Positions 25,407-34,330 of a stretch of 64,000 bases of DNA are shown piece by piece (positions within the stretch are counted from its first letter, which is position 1; each line of letters starts with the position of its first letter). The stretch is from contig JAJPJD010000026.1 in the NCBI GenBank assembly GCA_021324355.1, positions 1-64,000 of the forward strand, given 5' to 3'. The notes beneath the pieces were generated by a model. That model had not been told where the DNA came from. It worked only from the letters and a program-made list of their open reading frames with translations, and made no database searches. The translations under genes were made by a program, and so were the position numbers. This DNA comes from Actinomycetota bacterium. Its GTDB lineage: Bacteria; Actinomycetota; Acidimicrobiia; Acidimicrobiales; RAAP-2.

Positions 25407-26189
25407 TCACCCGTCAGGGTCGAGGACCCGCCTCGGGTGGCGGCCGTCCACGTAGCCCAGGAAGGGAGGGTAGATGTTGTACCCGAGGAGCTCCTGAAGG
25501 CGGGGCGGCAGCCTTCTCGCAAGGTCCTGCGGCACCGCCAGGCAATGGTTCTCTTGGGGCCGCAGCCAGCCCACGACGTACTCGAGGATCACCCCCAGCC
25601 GGGGACGGTCGGTGCGGTTGGCGCCACCACCGTGGAACAGGTTGCCCAGGTACACAAGCATGGACCCGGCCGGCATCTCGGCCACGATCACGTCGTCGTC
25701 CCGGCCTGGCCGGCGGTCATGTGGCCAGCGGTGGCTCCCTGGCACCAGGCGAGTGGCGCCGTTGGCCTCGGTGAAGTCGTCCAGCGGCCACATCGAGTTG
25801 ACCACCACCGGGGCCTCGTGCGGCGGGAGCGGATAGATACTCTCGTCGCGGTGGAGCACCTGGGCCGTTTCGCCCGGACCGATCTGGATCCCTACCGGGG
25901 CGCTCAGCTGGTAGTGACCGAGGACGCGGTCGAGGACCCCGAGAAGCAGTGGGTCGAGCGCGCTGTGGTCGAACGAACGGGTCTTGGCGAACAGGGCGTA
26001 CACCCGGCGGGTGGCGAACCCCTCGAAGTCATTGCGCCCGGTCGGGGTGGTCGCGAGGATGCGTTCGAGGTCGGCCCGCTTGGCAGCCAGGTCGCCGTCG
26101 TCGAGCATGCCTTCGACGATGACGTAGCCGTCGGTGAGAAGGCCGTCGACCAGCGCCTCCACGGTGACCGCCGACCTGGTGGTGCGCAC
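25407..26189 (-). CDS. Phytanoyl-CoA dioxygenase (PhyH) family protein
   Basis: About 260 residues from the GTG at 26189. It has DGYVIVEGMLD at the N-terminus, LHRDESIYPLPP with the iron-binding His-x-Asp, PGSHRWPHDR, GNLFHGGGANRTDRPRLG with the distal histidine and the 2-oxoglutarate arginine. PhyH enzymes hydroxylate or chlorinate small molecules using Fe(II) and 2-oxoglutarate. The substrate is unknown. The leaderless -10 TATCGT at 26197-26202 fixes the start. It diverges from the MenC-like gene. Confidence 0.85.
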   Translation of the reverse strand: MRTTRSAVTVEALVDGLLTDGYVIVEGMLDDGDLAAKRADLERILATTPTGRNDFEGFATRRVYALFAKTRSFDHSALDPLLLGVLDRVLGHYQLSAPVGIQIGPGETAQVLHRDESIYPLPPHEAPVVVNSMWPLDDFTEANGATRLVPGSHRWPHDRRPGRDDDVIVAEMPAGSMLVYLGNLFHGGGANRTDRPRLGVILEYVVGWLRPQENHCLAVPQDLARRLPPRLQELLGYNIYPPFLGYVDGRHPRRVLDPDG

Positions 26190-26196
26190 GCCTCTG

Positions 26197-26202
26197 ACGA
26201 TA
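26197..26202 (-). promoter_or_regulatory. -10 element TATCGT for the PhyH gene
   Basis: On the minus strand TATCGT lies 7 bases from the GTG at 26189, the leaderless arrangement. Confidence 0.5.
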
Positions 26203-26236
26203 GGCCCGTCGCGCGGCCTGCGGCCCTGGCTCGCCG

Positions 26237-27382
26237 ATGCGGGTGAGCGGATTCGAGGTCCTGGTGGTGCCGATGCGCCTCCGAAGCCCGGTCGGCAGTG
26301 CCGGGCTCGTCCAGCGTGACCGCAGCGCGGTGCTGGTGCGGCTCGAGACCGACCAGGGGGTCGGCTGGGGGGAGTGTCCTGCGTACCCAGGAGCCCGCTG
26401 GCCCGATCCCTCCCCGGACGCGCTCGAGCCGGTCGCGGTCGACCGAGTCCTGGGCCGGCTCCGGGCTGCCAGTGCGGACGCCGTGTTGCCGCCGGCCGAC
26501 CTGGTGACCGCGGCCTGCCGGGGCCCGGCCGCCCGACCCGAGCAGGAGGTGGCGGACCAGTCGGTCGCCGCTGCCGTCGAGATGGCGGTGCTCGACGTCG
26601 AGCTGCGGGTCGGAGGTCAGTCACTGGCCTCGTGGCTGGGGACTGCTCGGCGCGAGGTCGAGACTGGAGCGCTGGTAGGGATCCCGGCCGATCGCGAGAT
26701 CGGCCGGCTGCTCGACGAGGCCGCCGCCGCCATCGAGACCGGGGCGCGGCGGCTTCGGGTCAAGATCGAGCCGGGGTGGTCGAGGGCACCGCTCGAGGCA
26801 CTGCGAGCTCGCTTCGGAGAGGTAGCGCTCCAGGCTGACGCCAACGGCTCCTTCGACCCCGCCCATCCCGACGTGTTTGACGAGCTCGACGACCTGGGCC
26901 TGGTCTGCCTCGAACAGCCGTTCGCGCCGGCCGAGCTCGATGCCCACCGGCGGCTCGGACAGCGGCTCCGGACCCCGATCGCCCTGGACGAGTCGCTGTG
27001 GTCTCCTGGCCGGGTGGAGGCGGCGCTGGCCGCCCGAGCTTGCCAGGTTGCCTGTCTCAAGCCCGGTCGCCTCGGTGGTGTCTTGGCGGCGGTCGCTGCC
27101 GCCAGGGCCTGCGCCGTGGCCCAGGTGCCGTGCTTCGTTGGCGGGTTCTTCGAGTCCGGGCTCGGCCGGGCAGTCAACGCCGCGGTTGCCGGCAGACCCG
27201 AGTGCTCGCTTCCGGGGGACCTGAGCGACCCCGACACCTACCTGGAGGGAAACCCGTTCTCATACCTGGAATGCGCAGGCGGGCTGGTCCGGCTGGCGTC
27301 GGCCCCCGGGATCGGCGCCGAGCCCCGGCCCGAGGTCCTCGAGACCGTGACCCGGCGCCGCTGGGTCTCCTGGCAACCCTGA
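26237..27382 (+). CDS. Enolase-superfamily enzyme, o-succinylbenzoate synthase-like (MenC/NAAAR)
   Basis: A 381-residue muconate-lactonising subgroup protein. RLRVKIEPG holds the K-x-K-type acid/base lysine, QADANGSF the first metal aspartate, CLEQPFAP the glutamate, ALDESLWS the third ligand and CLKPGRLGGVLAAV the second catalytic lysine; VGGFFESGLGR fits MenC and N-acylamino acid racemases. MenC makes OSB for menaquinone. No other men gene is nearby, so racemase activity is an alternative. The start ATG has no clear ribosome site. Confidence 0.82.
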   Translation: MRVSGFEVLVVPMRLRSPVGSAGLVQRDRSAVLVRLETDQGVGWGECPAYPGARWPDPSPDALEPVAVDRVLGRLRAASADAVLPPADLVTAACRGPAARPEQEVADQSVAAAVEMAVLDVELRVGGQSLASWLGTARREVETGALVGIPADREIGRLLDEAAAAIETGARRLRVKIEPGWSRAPLEALRARFGEVALQADANGSFDPAHPDVFDELDDLGLVCLEQPFAPAELDAHRRLGQRLRTPIALDESLWSPGRVEAALAARACQVACLKPGRLGGVLAAVAAARACAVAQVPCFVGGFFESGLGRAVNAAVAGRPECSLPGDLSDPDTYLEGNPFSYLECAGGLVRLASAPGIGAEPRPEVLETVTRRRWVSWQP

Positions 27383-27411
27383 GCCCCAGGGCCGCTGCGG
27401 GGACGAGAGCG

Positions 27412-27417
27412 TAGAAT
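27412..27417 (+). promoter_or_regulatory. -10 element TAGAAT for the coiled-coil/ANTAR operon
   Basis: TAGAAT is 9 bases before the ATG at 27427, giving a leaderless or nearly leaderless transcript. Confidence 0.5.
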
Positions 27418-27426
27418 CGGTTGACC

Positions 27427-27720
27427 ATGCAACGGTTCCTCGTCGAGCGACGGATCCGAGACCTCCACCAGCGGCTCGTCCGGGCCCGCCAGGAGCTGGC
27501 GGTCCTGAACGAGCAGTACGCGGTGGTCTCCGAGGCCGCCGAAGAGGCGCGCCTGCGGTCCTTGGTGTCGGAGACCCCGCTCGCCACCCATGAGTACGGC
27601 GAGGTGAAGCGGCACGCCGACGCGATGGCACGAGCCCGGGAGGCGCTGGTCTCGACGGTGGCCGAGCTCGAGCAGCGCCGGGACGACCTGCTGCAGCGGG
27701 TCGGGGTGCCTCCGAGTTGA
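27427..27720 (+). CDS. Small coiled-coil protein coupled to the ANTAR regulator
   Basis: A 97-residue, highly charged helical protein beginning MQRFLVERRIRDLHQRLVRA. Heptad-like leucine and arginine/glutamate patterning over nearly its full length suggests two antiparallel coiled-coil helices with a break near ETPLATHEYGEVKR. It has no enzyme motif or membrane segment. Its stop overlaps the TTG start of the response regulator (TTGA), so the two are made together. I do not recognise a named family. It might bind the regulator or the RNA polymerase; that is inference. Confidence 0.75.
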   Translation: MQRFLVERRIRDLHQRLVRARQELAVLNEQYAVVSEAAEEARLRSLVSETPLATHEYGEVKRHADAMARAREALVSTVAELEQRRDDLLQRVGVPPS

Positions 27721-28340
27721 GCGAGCAGCAGGGATCGACCCGCCCGCCGGTGCGGGCGATCATCGGCGAGGACGAGGCGATCGTCCGGCTAGACCTCAAG
27801 GAGATCCTCACCTCGGCCGGCTACGAGGTGGTGGGGGAGACTGGCCGGGGCGACGAGGCGGTCCGGTTGGCCCAAGAGACCCGCCCCGACCTCGCCATCT
27901 TGGACGTGAAGATGCCCGGCCTGACCGGGATCCAAGCAGCCCGGGAGATCACCCGGGACACCCAGGTGGCGGTGATCGTGCTCACCGCCTTCTCCCAGCG
28001 GGAGCTGATCGAGGAAGCTCGCGACGCCGGCGTTGCTGCCTACCTGGTGAAACCGTTCCGCCGGGACGAGCTCCTCAGCGCGCTGGACTCGGTCCTGGCG
28101 AACTGCCGGGAGGAGTGGGCGATCGACGCCGAGGTGGCCTCCTTCGCGTCCTCGGCGACCGCGGCCGAGGACAAGATCACCACCCGCCGGGTTGTCGACG
28201 AGGCCAAGGCCAAGCTGATCGCCGAGGGTCGGCTGTCCGAGCAGGAAGCCTTCTCCTTCATCCAGCGCACCGCGATGCACACGCGCACCCGCATGCGCGA
28301 GATCGCCCGGCAGGTGATCGAGGGGACCCTCTCGCCGTGA
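27717..28340 (+). CDS. pdtaR: PdtaR-like response regulator with ANTAR RNA-binding domain
   Basis: A 207-residue two-domain protein. The receiver domain has EDEAIVRLDLKE, LAILDVKMPG with the phosphoacceptor aspartate near 62, VIVLTAFSQ and AAYLVKPFRRDEL. The ANTAR domain follows from about 140: VVDEAKAKLIAEGRLSEQEA, FSFIQRTAMHTRTRMREIA. In Mycobacterium the orthologue (Rv1626), paired with kinase PdtaS, stops transcription termination at target hairpins and lies near polA, as here. No kinase gene is in the window. The TTG start is forced by coupling to the preceding gene. Confidence 0.88.
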   Translation: MSEQQGSTRPPVRAIIGEDEAIVRLDLKEILTSAGYEVVGETGRGDEAVRLAQETRPDLAILDVKMPGLTGIQAAREITRDTQVAVIVLTAFSQRELIEEARDAGVAAYLVKPFRRDELLSALDSVLANCREEWAIDAEVASFASSATAAEDKITTRRVVDEAKAKLIAEGRLSEQEAFSFIQRTAMHTRTRMREIARQVIEGTLSP

Positions 28341-28356
28341 GCCGCGGGCGGCTCGG

Positions 28357-31152
28357 GTGAGCGAGCGCTCCGGACCCCTCATCGTCCTCGACGGGATGTC
28401 GCTTGCGTTCCGGGCGTACTTCGCCCTGCCGCCGGAGCTCACGACCCGAGCCGGGACGGTCACCAACGCGGTCCACGGCTTCGTCTCGATGCTCATTTAC
28501 CTGGTGCGCGACCACCGGCCGAGTGCGGTGGCCGTGGCCTTCGACCCGCCGGGGCCCACTTTCCGGGACGAGATCCACGTCGAGTACAAGGCGGGCCGCT
28601 CCGAGACCCCCGAGGAACTCACCCCGCAGTTCGACATGATCCGAGATGTGGTCGCCTCGTTGGGGATTCCCCGGGTCGAGGTGCCCGGGTACGAAGCGGA
28701 CGACGTCCTGGCGACCTTGGCCACCCAGGCCCGCGACCGCGGATGCGAGGTCATCGTGGTCACCGGCGACCGCGACTGCTTCCAGCTGGTCGAGGACCCC
28801 TATGTGAAGGTCCTCTACAACCGACGGGGGGTGAGCGACTACACCCTCTACGACGAGGCTGGGATCCGCGAGCGGACCGGGGTCAGCCCCGACAAGTACC
28901 CGATGCTGGCCGCATTGCGGGGCGACCCTTCCGACAACATCCCGGGAGTCCCTGGGGTGGGCGAGAAGACGGCGGCCCGGCTGCTCAACACCTACGGCGA
29001 CGTCGAAGGGATCTTTGCCCACCTGGACGAGCTCACCCCGAAGCTCCGGGCCAACGTCGCCGGCGCCGAGGCCCAGGTGCGGGCCAACCTGGCCATCATC
29101 CCGCTGGTGCGCGACGTCCCGCTCGAGATCGGCCTCGACGACCTCGAGCTCGGTGGCTGGGACCTCGAGGCGGCCCGCGAATGCTTCGAGCGCTACGAGC
29201 TCAAGTCGACCTGGGACCGCGTGGTGCCCCTCCTCCACGACGGGACCTTCGGCCCCCCGGCCGCCGGCAGCGCGGGCGCCACGGAGATCGCGGCGCCGGC
29301 TCTGCCGGCCACAGCCGCCGAGGAGGCCGGGGCGACGGCGGTCGTGGGATCTGGCGACGGGCCGCCCGAGGCGGCACCGGCCCCGCCGATGGTGGTGCCG
29401 TCTGGGGTCCAGGACGCCGCCCGGCTGCTCGGGGCGCTGGCCGCCGGCGAATCTGGAAGGCCGGTCGCCTTGATCGGGCGCACCGAGGGCCTTGCCGGAC
29501 GGGGCGCGCTCATCGGGGTCGCGGTGGTCGACCGAGGTCCCGACGGAGTGGCGCTGTGGGTGCCAAGCGAGCTGCTCCGGGTGCCGAGCGTCCAGCGGGC
29601 GTTCACCCGACTGGGCCAGCGGGCGGTGGTAGGGCATGAGGTGAAGGAGCTGCTCCGCTCGCTGGCCGGGTTCGGGATCGAGGGGATCGAGCCGGTGCTG
29701 GACACCGCGGTGGCGGCGTACCTGCTCGACCCATCGCGCACCGACTACCCGCTGGTCGACGTGGCGGCGCCCTACCTGCGGACCAGCCTGACGAGCGGCC
29801 GAGCCGGCCAGGGGCGGCTGCCGCTCGGGACCGGGGAGCCGATCGGGCTGGCCCAGGAGGCGGTGGAGGAGGCCAACGTCGTGGCCCAGCTGGTGGAGCC
29901 GATGCGGGCTGCCCTGGACGCCCGGGGGCTGCGGCGCCTCCACGACGAGGTGGAGTGCCCGCTCATCGGGGTGCTGGCCCGGATGGAGGTGATCGGCATC
30001 CGGGTCGACACCGACGAACTGCGCCGCGTGGCCAAGGAGCTGGCTGCCGACTGCGCCACCTTGGAGGCCGAGATCCACGAGCTGGCCGGACACCCGTTCA
30101 ACGTCAACTCGACCCCCCAGCTGCGGACGGTGCTGTACGACGAGATCGGGCTGAAACCAGGGCGGCGCACCAAGACTGGCTACTCGACCGATGCCGCAAC
30201 CTTGGAGGCGCTGCGGGACCAGCACCCGATCGTGGACGCTCTGCTGCGATACCGGGAGGTGGAAAAGCTCCGCTCCACCTACGGCGAGAGTCTGCTGGCC
30301 GAAGTCCAGGCCGATGGCCGGATCCACGCCTCGTTCCGCCAGACGGTGGCTCGGACCGGCCGGCTGTCCTCGGAGCGGCCGAACCTGCACAACGTCCCGG
30401 TGCGCTCGGAGTCGGGAAAACGGTTCCGGCGGGCGTTCGTGCCCGCCGAGGGCTCGGTGTTCTTGGTTGCCGACTACGACCAGATCGAGCTGCGGGTGCT
30501 GGCGCACCTCTCGGGCGATCCCGGCCTGCTGGAGGCCTTCGCGTCGGGCACCGATATCCACCGGGCCGTGGCCTCGGGAGTGTTCGGGGTGCCAATCGAC
30601 CAGGTGACCCGCACGCAGCGGGAGTACTCCAAGATGGTCTCCTACGGTCTCGCCTACGGGATGGAGGCCTATGGGCTGGCGCGGCGCCTGGGGAGCGGGG
30701 TGGAGGAGGCCGCCGAGATCATGAACCGCTACTTCTCGGCCTTCCCGGCGGTGCGGGCCTACATGGACGCCACGGTGGCCGAGGCTCGCCATCGGGGCTA
30801 CACGCGCACCGCGTTCGGGCGGATCCGTCCGCTGCCCGAGCTGACCGACCGGAACTTCCGGGTCCGCCAGGCGGCTGAACGCCAGGCCATGAACGCCGGG
30901 ATCCAGGGCCTGGCAGCGGACTTGTTCAAGGCCGCCCTGGTCAGGGTGGACCGAGCGCTGTCGGCGGCTGGCCTGGCGAGCCGGCTGGTGCTGCAGGTGC
31001 ACGACGAGGTCATCGTCGAGGTGCCCGAAGCCGAGCGGGAGGTGGTCGGCCCGCTGGTGGCCGACGCGCTGACCGGGGCGGCCGAGCTGTCGGTTCCCCT
31101 CGAGGTCTCCATGGCCTGGGGCTCCTCGTGGGCCGAGGCGAAGGACGGCTGA
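28357..31152 (+). CDS. polA: PolA, DNA polymerase I lacking proofreading residues
   Basis: A 931-residue family A polymerase. The 5'-nuclease (1-300) has VAFDPPGPTFR, GYEADDVLATLA, VTGDRDCFQLV and GVPGVGEKTAARLL. In the middle, the 3'-5' exonuclease aspartates and glutamate are absent (IGRTEGLAG where DTETD is expected, EEAN where EDAD is expected), as known for actinobacterial PolA. The polymerase has motif A VADYDQIELRVLAHLSG, motif B YSKMVSYGLAYGMEAYG with tyrosine in place of O-helix phenylalanine, and motif C LQVHDEVIVEVP. It fills gaps in repair and lagging-strand synthesis. GTG start 16 bases after pdtaR. Confidence 0.97.
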   Translation: MSERSGPLIVLDGMSLAFRAYFALPPELTTRAGTVTNAVHGFVSMLIYLVRDHRPSAVAVAFDPPGPTFRDEIHVEYKAGRSETPEELTPQFDMIRDVVASLGIPRVEVPGYEADDVLATLATQARDRGCEVIVVTGDRDCFQLVEDPYVKVLYNRRGVSDYTLYDEAGIRERTGVSPDKYPMLAALRGDPSDNIPGVPGVGEKTAARLLNTYGDVEGIFAHLDELTPKLRANVAGAEAQVRANLAIIPLVRDVPLEIGLDDLELGGWDLEAARECFERYELKSTWDRVVPLLHDGTFGPPAAGSAGATEIAAPALPATAAEEAGATAVVGSGDGPPEAAPAPPMVVPSGVQDAARLLGALAAGESGRPVALIGRTEGLAGRGALIGVAVVDRGPDGVALWVPSELLRVPSVQRAFTRLGQRAVVGHEVKELLRSLAGFGIEGIEPVLDTAVAAYLLDPSRTDYPLVDVAAPYLRTSLTSGRAGQGRLPLGTGEPIGLAQEAVEEANVVAQLVEPMRAALDARGLRRLHDEVECPLIGVLARMEVIGIRVDTDELRRVAKELAADCATLEAEIHELAGHPFNVNSTPQLRTVLYDEIGLKPGRRTKTGYSTDAATLEALRDQHPIVDALLRYREVEKLRSTYGESLLAEVQADGRIHASFRQTVARTGRLSSERPNLHNVPVRSESGKRFRRAFVPAEGSVFLVADYDQIELRVLAHLSGDPGLLEAFASGTDIHRAVASGVFGVPIDQVTRTQREYSKMVSYGLAYGMEAYGLARRLGSGVEEAAEIMNRYFSAFPAVRAYMDATVAEARHRGYTRTAFGRIRPLPELTDRNFRVRQAAERQAMNAGIQGLAADLFKAALVRVDRALSAAGLASRLVLQVHDEVIVEVPEAEREVVGPLVADALTGAAELSVPLEVSMAWGSSWAEAKDG

Positions 31153-31159
31153 GCGGTGG

Positions 31160-31165
31160 TAGGGT
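31160..31165 (+). promoter_or_regulatory. -10 element TAGGGT for rpsA
   Basis: TAGGGT lies 8 bases after the polA stop and about 90 bases before the rpsA ATG, so rpsA has its own leader, unlike the leaderless genes around it. Confidence 0.4.
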
Positions 31166-31255
31166 GTTCGCCCTGGCCGGAGCAGTCCCGCCGGTCGATC
31201 GTGTGCCGGTCCCGCCGGGGGTCGGCGACCCACTGAAAGCGAGTTCGTTCTGTCT

Positions 31256-32614
31256 ATGTCCGTCGAGCCGATCGCCCTGTGGTCCGAGGAGGCCATGGGC
31301 ACCTTCGATGAAGAAGGCCACTACCTCCCCCGCAAGATCACCGAGGACGACATGGGCGATGCCTCCTTGGAGGAGGCGATGGCTGGGACCATCATCGAGT
31401 TCGACGACGGGGACCTGGTCGAGGGCACGGTGGTCAAGATCGACCGGGACGAGGTGCTCCTCGACATCGGCTTCAAGTCCGAGGGCGTGATCCCGGCGCG
31501 GGAGCTGTCGATCCGCAACGACGTCCACCCCGAGGAGATCGTCTCGCTGGGGGACCGCATCGAGGCGCTTGTCCTGCAGAAGGAGGACAAGGAGGGCCGA
31601 CTGGTCCTCTCCAAGAAGCGGGCCCAGTACGAGCGGGCTTGGGCCACCATCGAGAAGCTGAAGGAAGCGGACCAGGTGGTGAAGGGCCCGGTCATCGAGG
31701 TGGTGAAGGGCGGGCTCATCGTGGACATCGGCTTGCGGGGGTTCCTCCCGGCCTCCTTGGTCGAGCTGCGCCGGGTCCGCGAGCTCCAGCCCTACGTCGG
31801 GCGGGTCATCGAGGCCAAGATCATCGAGCTCGACCGCAACCGGAACAACGTGGTCCTGTCTCGCCGGGCCTGGCTGGAGGAGGCGCAGAAGGAGCAGCGC
31901 GGGGACTTCCTCACCAACTTGAAGCCGGGGGAGCGGCGCAAGGGCGTGGTGTCCTCGGTGGTGAACTTCGGGGCGTTCGTGGATCTGGGCGGCATGGACG
32001 GCCTGGTGCACGTCTCGGAGCTGAGCTGGAAGCACGTCGACCATCCGTCCTCGGTGGTCCAGGTGGGCGACGAGATCGAGGTCGAGGTGCTCGACGTCGA
32101 CCTGGACAAGGAGCGGATCAGCCTGTCGCTCAAGGCGACCCAGATCGACCCGTGGCAGGAGTTCGCCAACACCCACGAGGTCGGCCAGCTGGTCTACGGC
32201 CGGATCACCAAGCTGGTCCCCTTTGGGGCCTTCGTCCAGGTAGGCGATGGGATCGAGGGCTTGGTGCACATCTCGGAGATGGCCGCCCACCACGTGGACG
32301 CGCCAGAACAGGTGGTGAGCCCGGGAGAGGAGCTGTGGGTCAAGATCATCGAGATCGACCTCCAGCGCCGCCGGATCAGCCTCTCGATCAAGCAAGCCGC
32401 CGAGGGCGGCGAGGTCTCCGAGGAGTACCGGGAGGCGTTCGGGGCCCACGCCTACGACGCCGAGGGGAACTACATCGGCAACTACGACTACTCGGACGCC
32501 GAGTTCACCCCTGAGACCGAGGCCCAGGCGGCATGGGCCGACTACGCCGCCGAGCAGAGCGCGGCCGAAGCCAGCGCACCGACGACCGAGACGGCTGGGT
32601 CGGACCCGTCGTAG
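31256..32614 (+). CDS. rpsA: RpsA, 30S ribosomal protein S1
   Basis: A 452-residue S1 with four S1/OB-fold repeats (about residues 44-115, 130-200, 215-285 and 300-372); repeats three and four carry FGAFVDLGGMDGLVHVSEL and FGAFVQVGDGIEGLVHISEM. The tail is acidic and rich in Ala, Glu and Thr. S1 binds mRNA at the 30S platform; actinobacterial forms have four repeats. A second in-frame ATG at 31295 has AGGAGG only 2 bases upstream and could be an alternative start. A stem-loop terminator follows directly. Confidence 0.95.
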   Translation: MSVEPIALWSEEAMGTFDEEGHYLPRKITEDDMGDASLEEAMAGTIIEFDDGDLVEGTVVKIDRDEVLLDIGFKSEGVIPARELSIRNDVHPEEIVSLGDRIEALVLQKEDKEGRLVLSKKRAQYERAWATIEKLKEADQVVKGPVIEVVKGGLIVDIGLRGFLPASLVELRRVRELQPYVGRVIEAKIIELDRNRNNVVLSRRAWLEEAQKEQRGDFLTNLKPGERRKGVVSSVVNFGAFVDLGGMDGLVHVSELSWKHVDHPSSVVQVGDEIEVEVLDVDLDKERISLSLKATQIDPWQEFANTHEVGQLVYGRITKLVPFGAFVQVGDGIEGLVHISEMAAHHVDAPEQVVSPGEELWVKIIEIDLQRRRISLSIKQAAEGGEVSEEYREAFGAHAYDAEGNYIGNYDYSDAEFTPETEAQAAWADYAAEQSAAEASAPTTETAGSDPS

Positions 32615-32615
32615 C

Positions 32616-32643
32616 GACCTTCTCGGGGCCTGCCGAGGAGGTC
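32616..32643 (+). terminator. Terminator after rpsA
   Basis: Arms 32616-32626 (GACCTTCTCGG) and 32633-32643 (CCGAGGAGGTC) form an 11-bp stem with one G-U pair and a 6-base loop, one base after the stop codon. No U-tract. Confidence 0.65.
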
Positions 32644-32658
32644 AACCGTCGTTTCGCC

Positions 32659-32664
32659 TACCAT
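32659..32664 (+). promoter_or_regulatory. -10 element TACCAT opening the glycan locus
   Basis: TACCAT overlaps an in-frame ATG at 32663 and is 7 bases before the GTG at 32672, so the GTG is the likely leaderless start and the ATG lies within the promoter. Confidence 0.5.
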
Positions 32665-32671
32665 GCGGCCC

Positions 32672-34330
32672 GTGGCCGCGCACGTCCTCGACCCGGCCCG
32701 TCCCGGGACGCCCTCGGAGCCGGCCGAACCTTCACTGCGGGCCGGCGCCTGGGCTGCGCTCAGCCGGAGCTGGCGGAGCCTCGCGGTGGGGGTCGGCCTG
32801 CTCACGGTGGCGGCCGGGATCGGGCTTCGGTTCTGGACCCGCTCGCCGCTGTGGCTCGACGAGGCGCTCACGGTCGACATCGCTCGCCACCCGCTGAGCC
32901 AGCTCCACGCGCTGCTGCGAGAGGACGGGGCGCCGCCGCTGTACTACGTCCTCCTGCACTTCTGGATGCGCGTCTTTGGGACCTCGAACCTCGGGGTGCG
33001 TTCGTTGTCGGGGGTGATCTCGGTGCTCACCCTGCCGGTCGGTTGGCTGCTCGGCCGCAGCTACGGCCGGCAGGGCGCGTGGGCGACCCTGGTGCTGCTG
33101 GCCGCCTCACCGTTCGCGATCTACTACGGCACCGAGGCCCGCATGTACTCGCTGGTCATGCTGGTGAGCGGGCTGGGGATGGTGGCCCTGATGCGGGCCA
33201 TGCAGCGAGTGAGCCCGTGGAACCTGCTCGGGATCGCAGCTGCGACCGCGGCGCTCCTCTACACCCAGTACTGGGCCCTGTATCTGGTGGCCACGGTGGC
33301 GGCGTGGCTCCTGTGGCGGGCGAGGAAGAGCGCGCCCGACGCTCGGTCCCGAACCAACGCCCGCTGGTGCGTCGGGGCCCTCGCCGTGGGGTGCGCCGCC
33401 TTCCTGCCCTGGGTGCCCACCTTCGTGTTCCAGGCGAAGCACACCGGCACGCCGTGGGCTGCGCCGGGGAACTTCGGAGCGATCGTGAGCGCGATCACCG
33501 GGTTCACCGACAACCAGGCCACGCTGTCCACCGCCGGCTCCAACCAGGGGCGGCTGCTCGCGATCTTGTACCTGGTGCTCGCGTTCCTGGCCATCTTCGG
33601 GCTGGCTCGGGACCGCTGGCACATCGACCTCGACCTGCGGACCCGACCCGGCAGTCGCGCCCTGGCCCTGGTGGTGTTCGGCACCCTGGTCGTCGCAGTG
33701 GCCGGCGGGCTGCTCACCAAGAGCGGGTACTCCAACCGCTACGCCTCGATCGTGTTCGTGCCGTTCCTGGTCCTGGTGGTCCTGGGGCTGCTCACGATCG
33801 GAGACCGGCGGGTGCGGCTGGTGGTGGTGGCGGCGGCAGTGGCCGCTGGCCTGGCGGTGGCCGCGCAGAACGTCACCACCGAGCGGACCCAGGCCGGGGC
33901 GGTGGCGTCGGTGCTGGCCGCCCATGCGCACCCCGGTGACGTGGTCGCCTACTGCCCCGACCAGCTCGGCCCGTCGGTGTGGCGGCTCACCGCCGATCGG
34001 GGGTACCGGCAGCTGACCTATCCCCGCTCGATCGGGCCGTCGCTGGTCGACTGGATCGACTACAAGGCGGCGATCCGGGCGTCGTCGCCCGCCGCGTTCA
34101 CCCGGGAGCTGCAGGCCCTGGCCGGGCCGGGCCACGACATCTGGCTGGTGTGGGCCTCTGGCTATCAGGGGTTCGGCACCCGCTGCGAGCAGATCGCGAC
34201 CGAGCTGATCCAGACGCCGGGCTACGGCGGGCGGACCTGGGTCGTCGAGCGCCCGAGCACCTATTACGAGCCGATGAACCTGACCGAGTACGCCAAGGTG
34301 CCGGGTCCAGGACCGCTCCAGGGTCCGTGA
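32672..34330 (+). CDS. Polytopic membrane glycosyltransferase, GT-C fold (GT39/PMT-like)
   Basis: About 552 residues with roughly ten hydrophobic segments. The first extracytoplasmic loop has WTRSPLWLDEALTVDIAR, the W-x-D-E motif that is the catalytic acidic pair of ArnT/PMT-like GT-C enzymes using lipid-linked sugar donors. DGAPPLYYVLLHFW and YYGTEARMYSL are also typical. A soluble C-terminal domain of about 150 residues follows the last helix. Donor and acceptor are unknown. It shares GTGA with the next gene and opens a run of cell-envelope glycan genes. Confidence 0.82.
   Translation: MAAHVLDPARPGTPSEPAEPSLRAGAWAALSRSWRSLAVGVGLLTVAAGIGLRFWTRSPLWLDEALTVDIARHPLSQLHALLREDGAPPLYYVLLHFWMRVFGTSNLGVRSLSGVISVLTLPVGWLLGRSYGRQGAWATLVLLAASPFAIYYGTEARMYSLVMLVSGLGMVALMRAMQRVSPWNLLGIAAATAALLYTQYWALYLVATVAAWLLWRARKSAPDARSRTNARWCVGALAVGCAAFLPWVPTFVFQAKHTGTPWAAPGNFGAIVSAITGFTDNQATLSTAGSNQGRLLAILYLVLAFLAIFGLARDRWHIDLDLRTRPGSRALALVVFGTLVVAVAGGLLTKSGYSNRYASIVFVPFLVLVVLGLLTIGDRRVRLVVVAAAVAAGLAVAAQNVTTERTQAGAVASVLAAHAHPGDVVAYCPDQLGPSVWRLTADRGYRQLTYPRSIGPSLVDWIDYKAAIRASSPAAFTRELQALAGPGHDIWLVWASGYQGFGTRCEQIATELIQTPGYGGRTWVVERPSTYYEPMNLTEYAKVPGPGPLQGP

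Noticed and set aside
28258-31302. Thousand-codon frame antisense to polA
   Set aside because: A shadow of codon bias in high-GC DNA; His/Gln/Gly-rich without family motifs.
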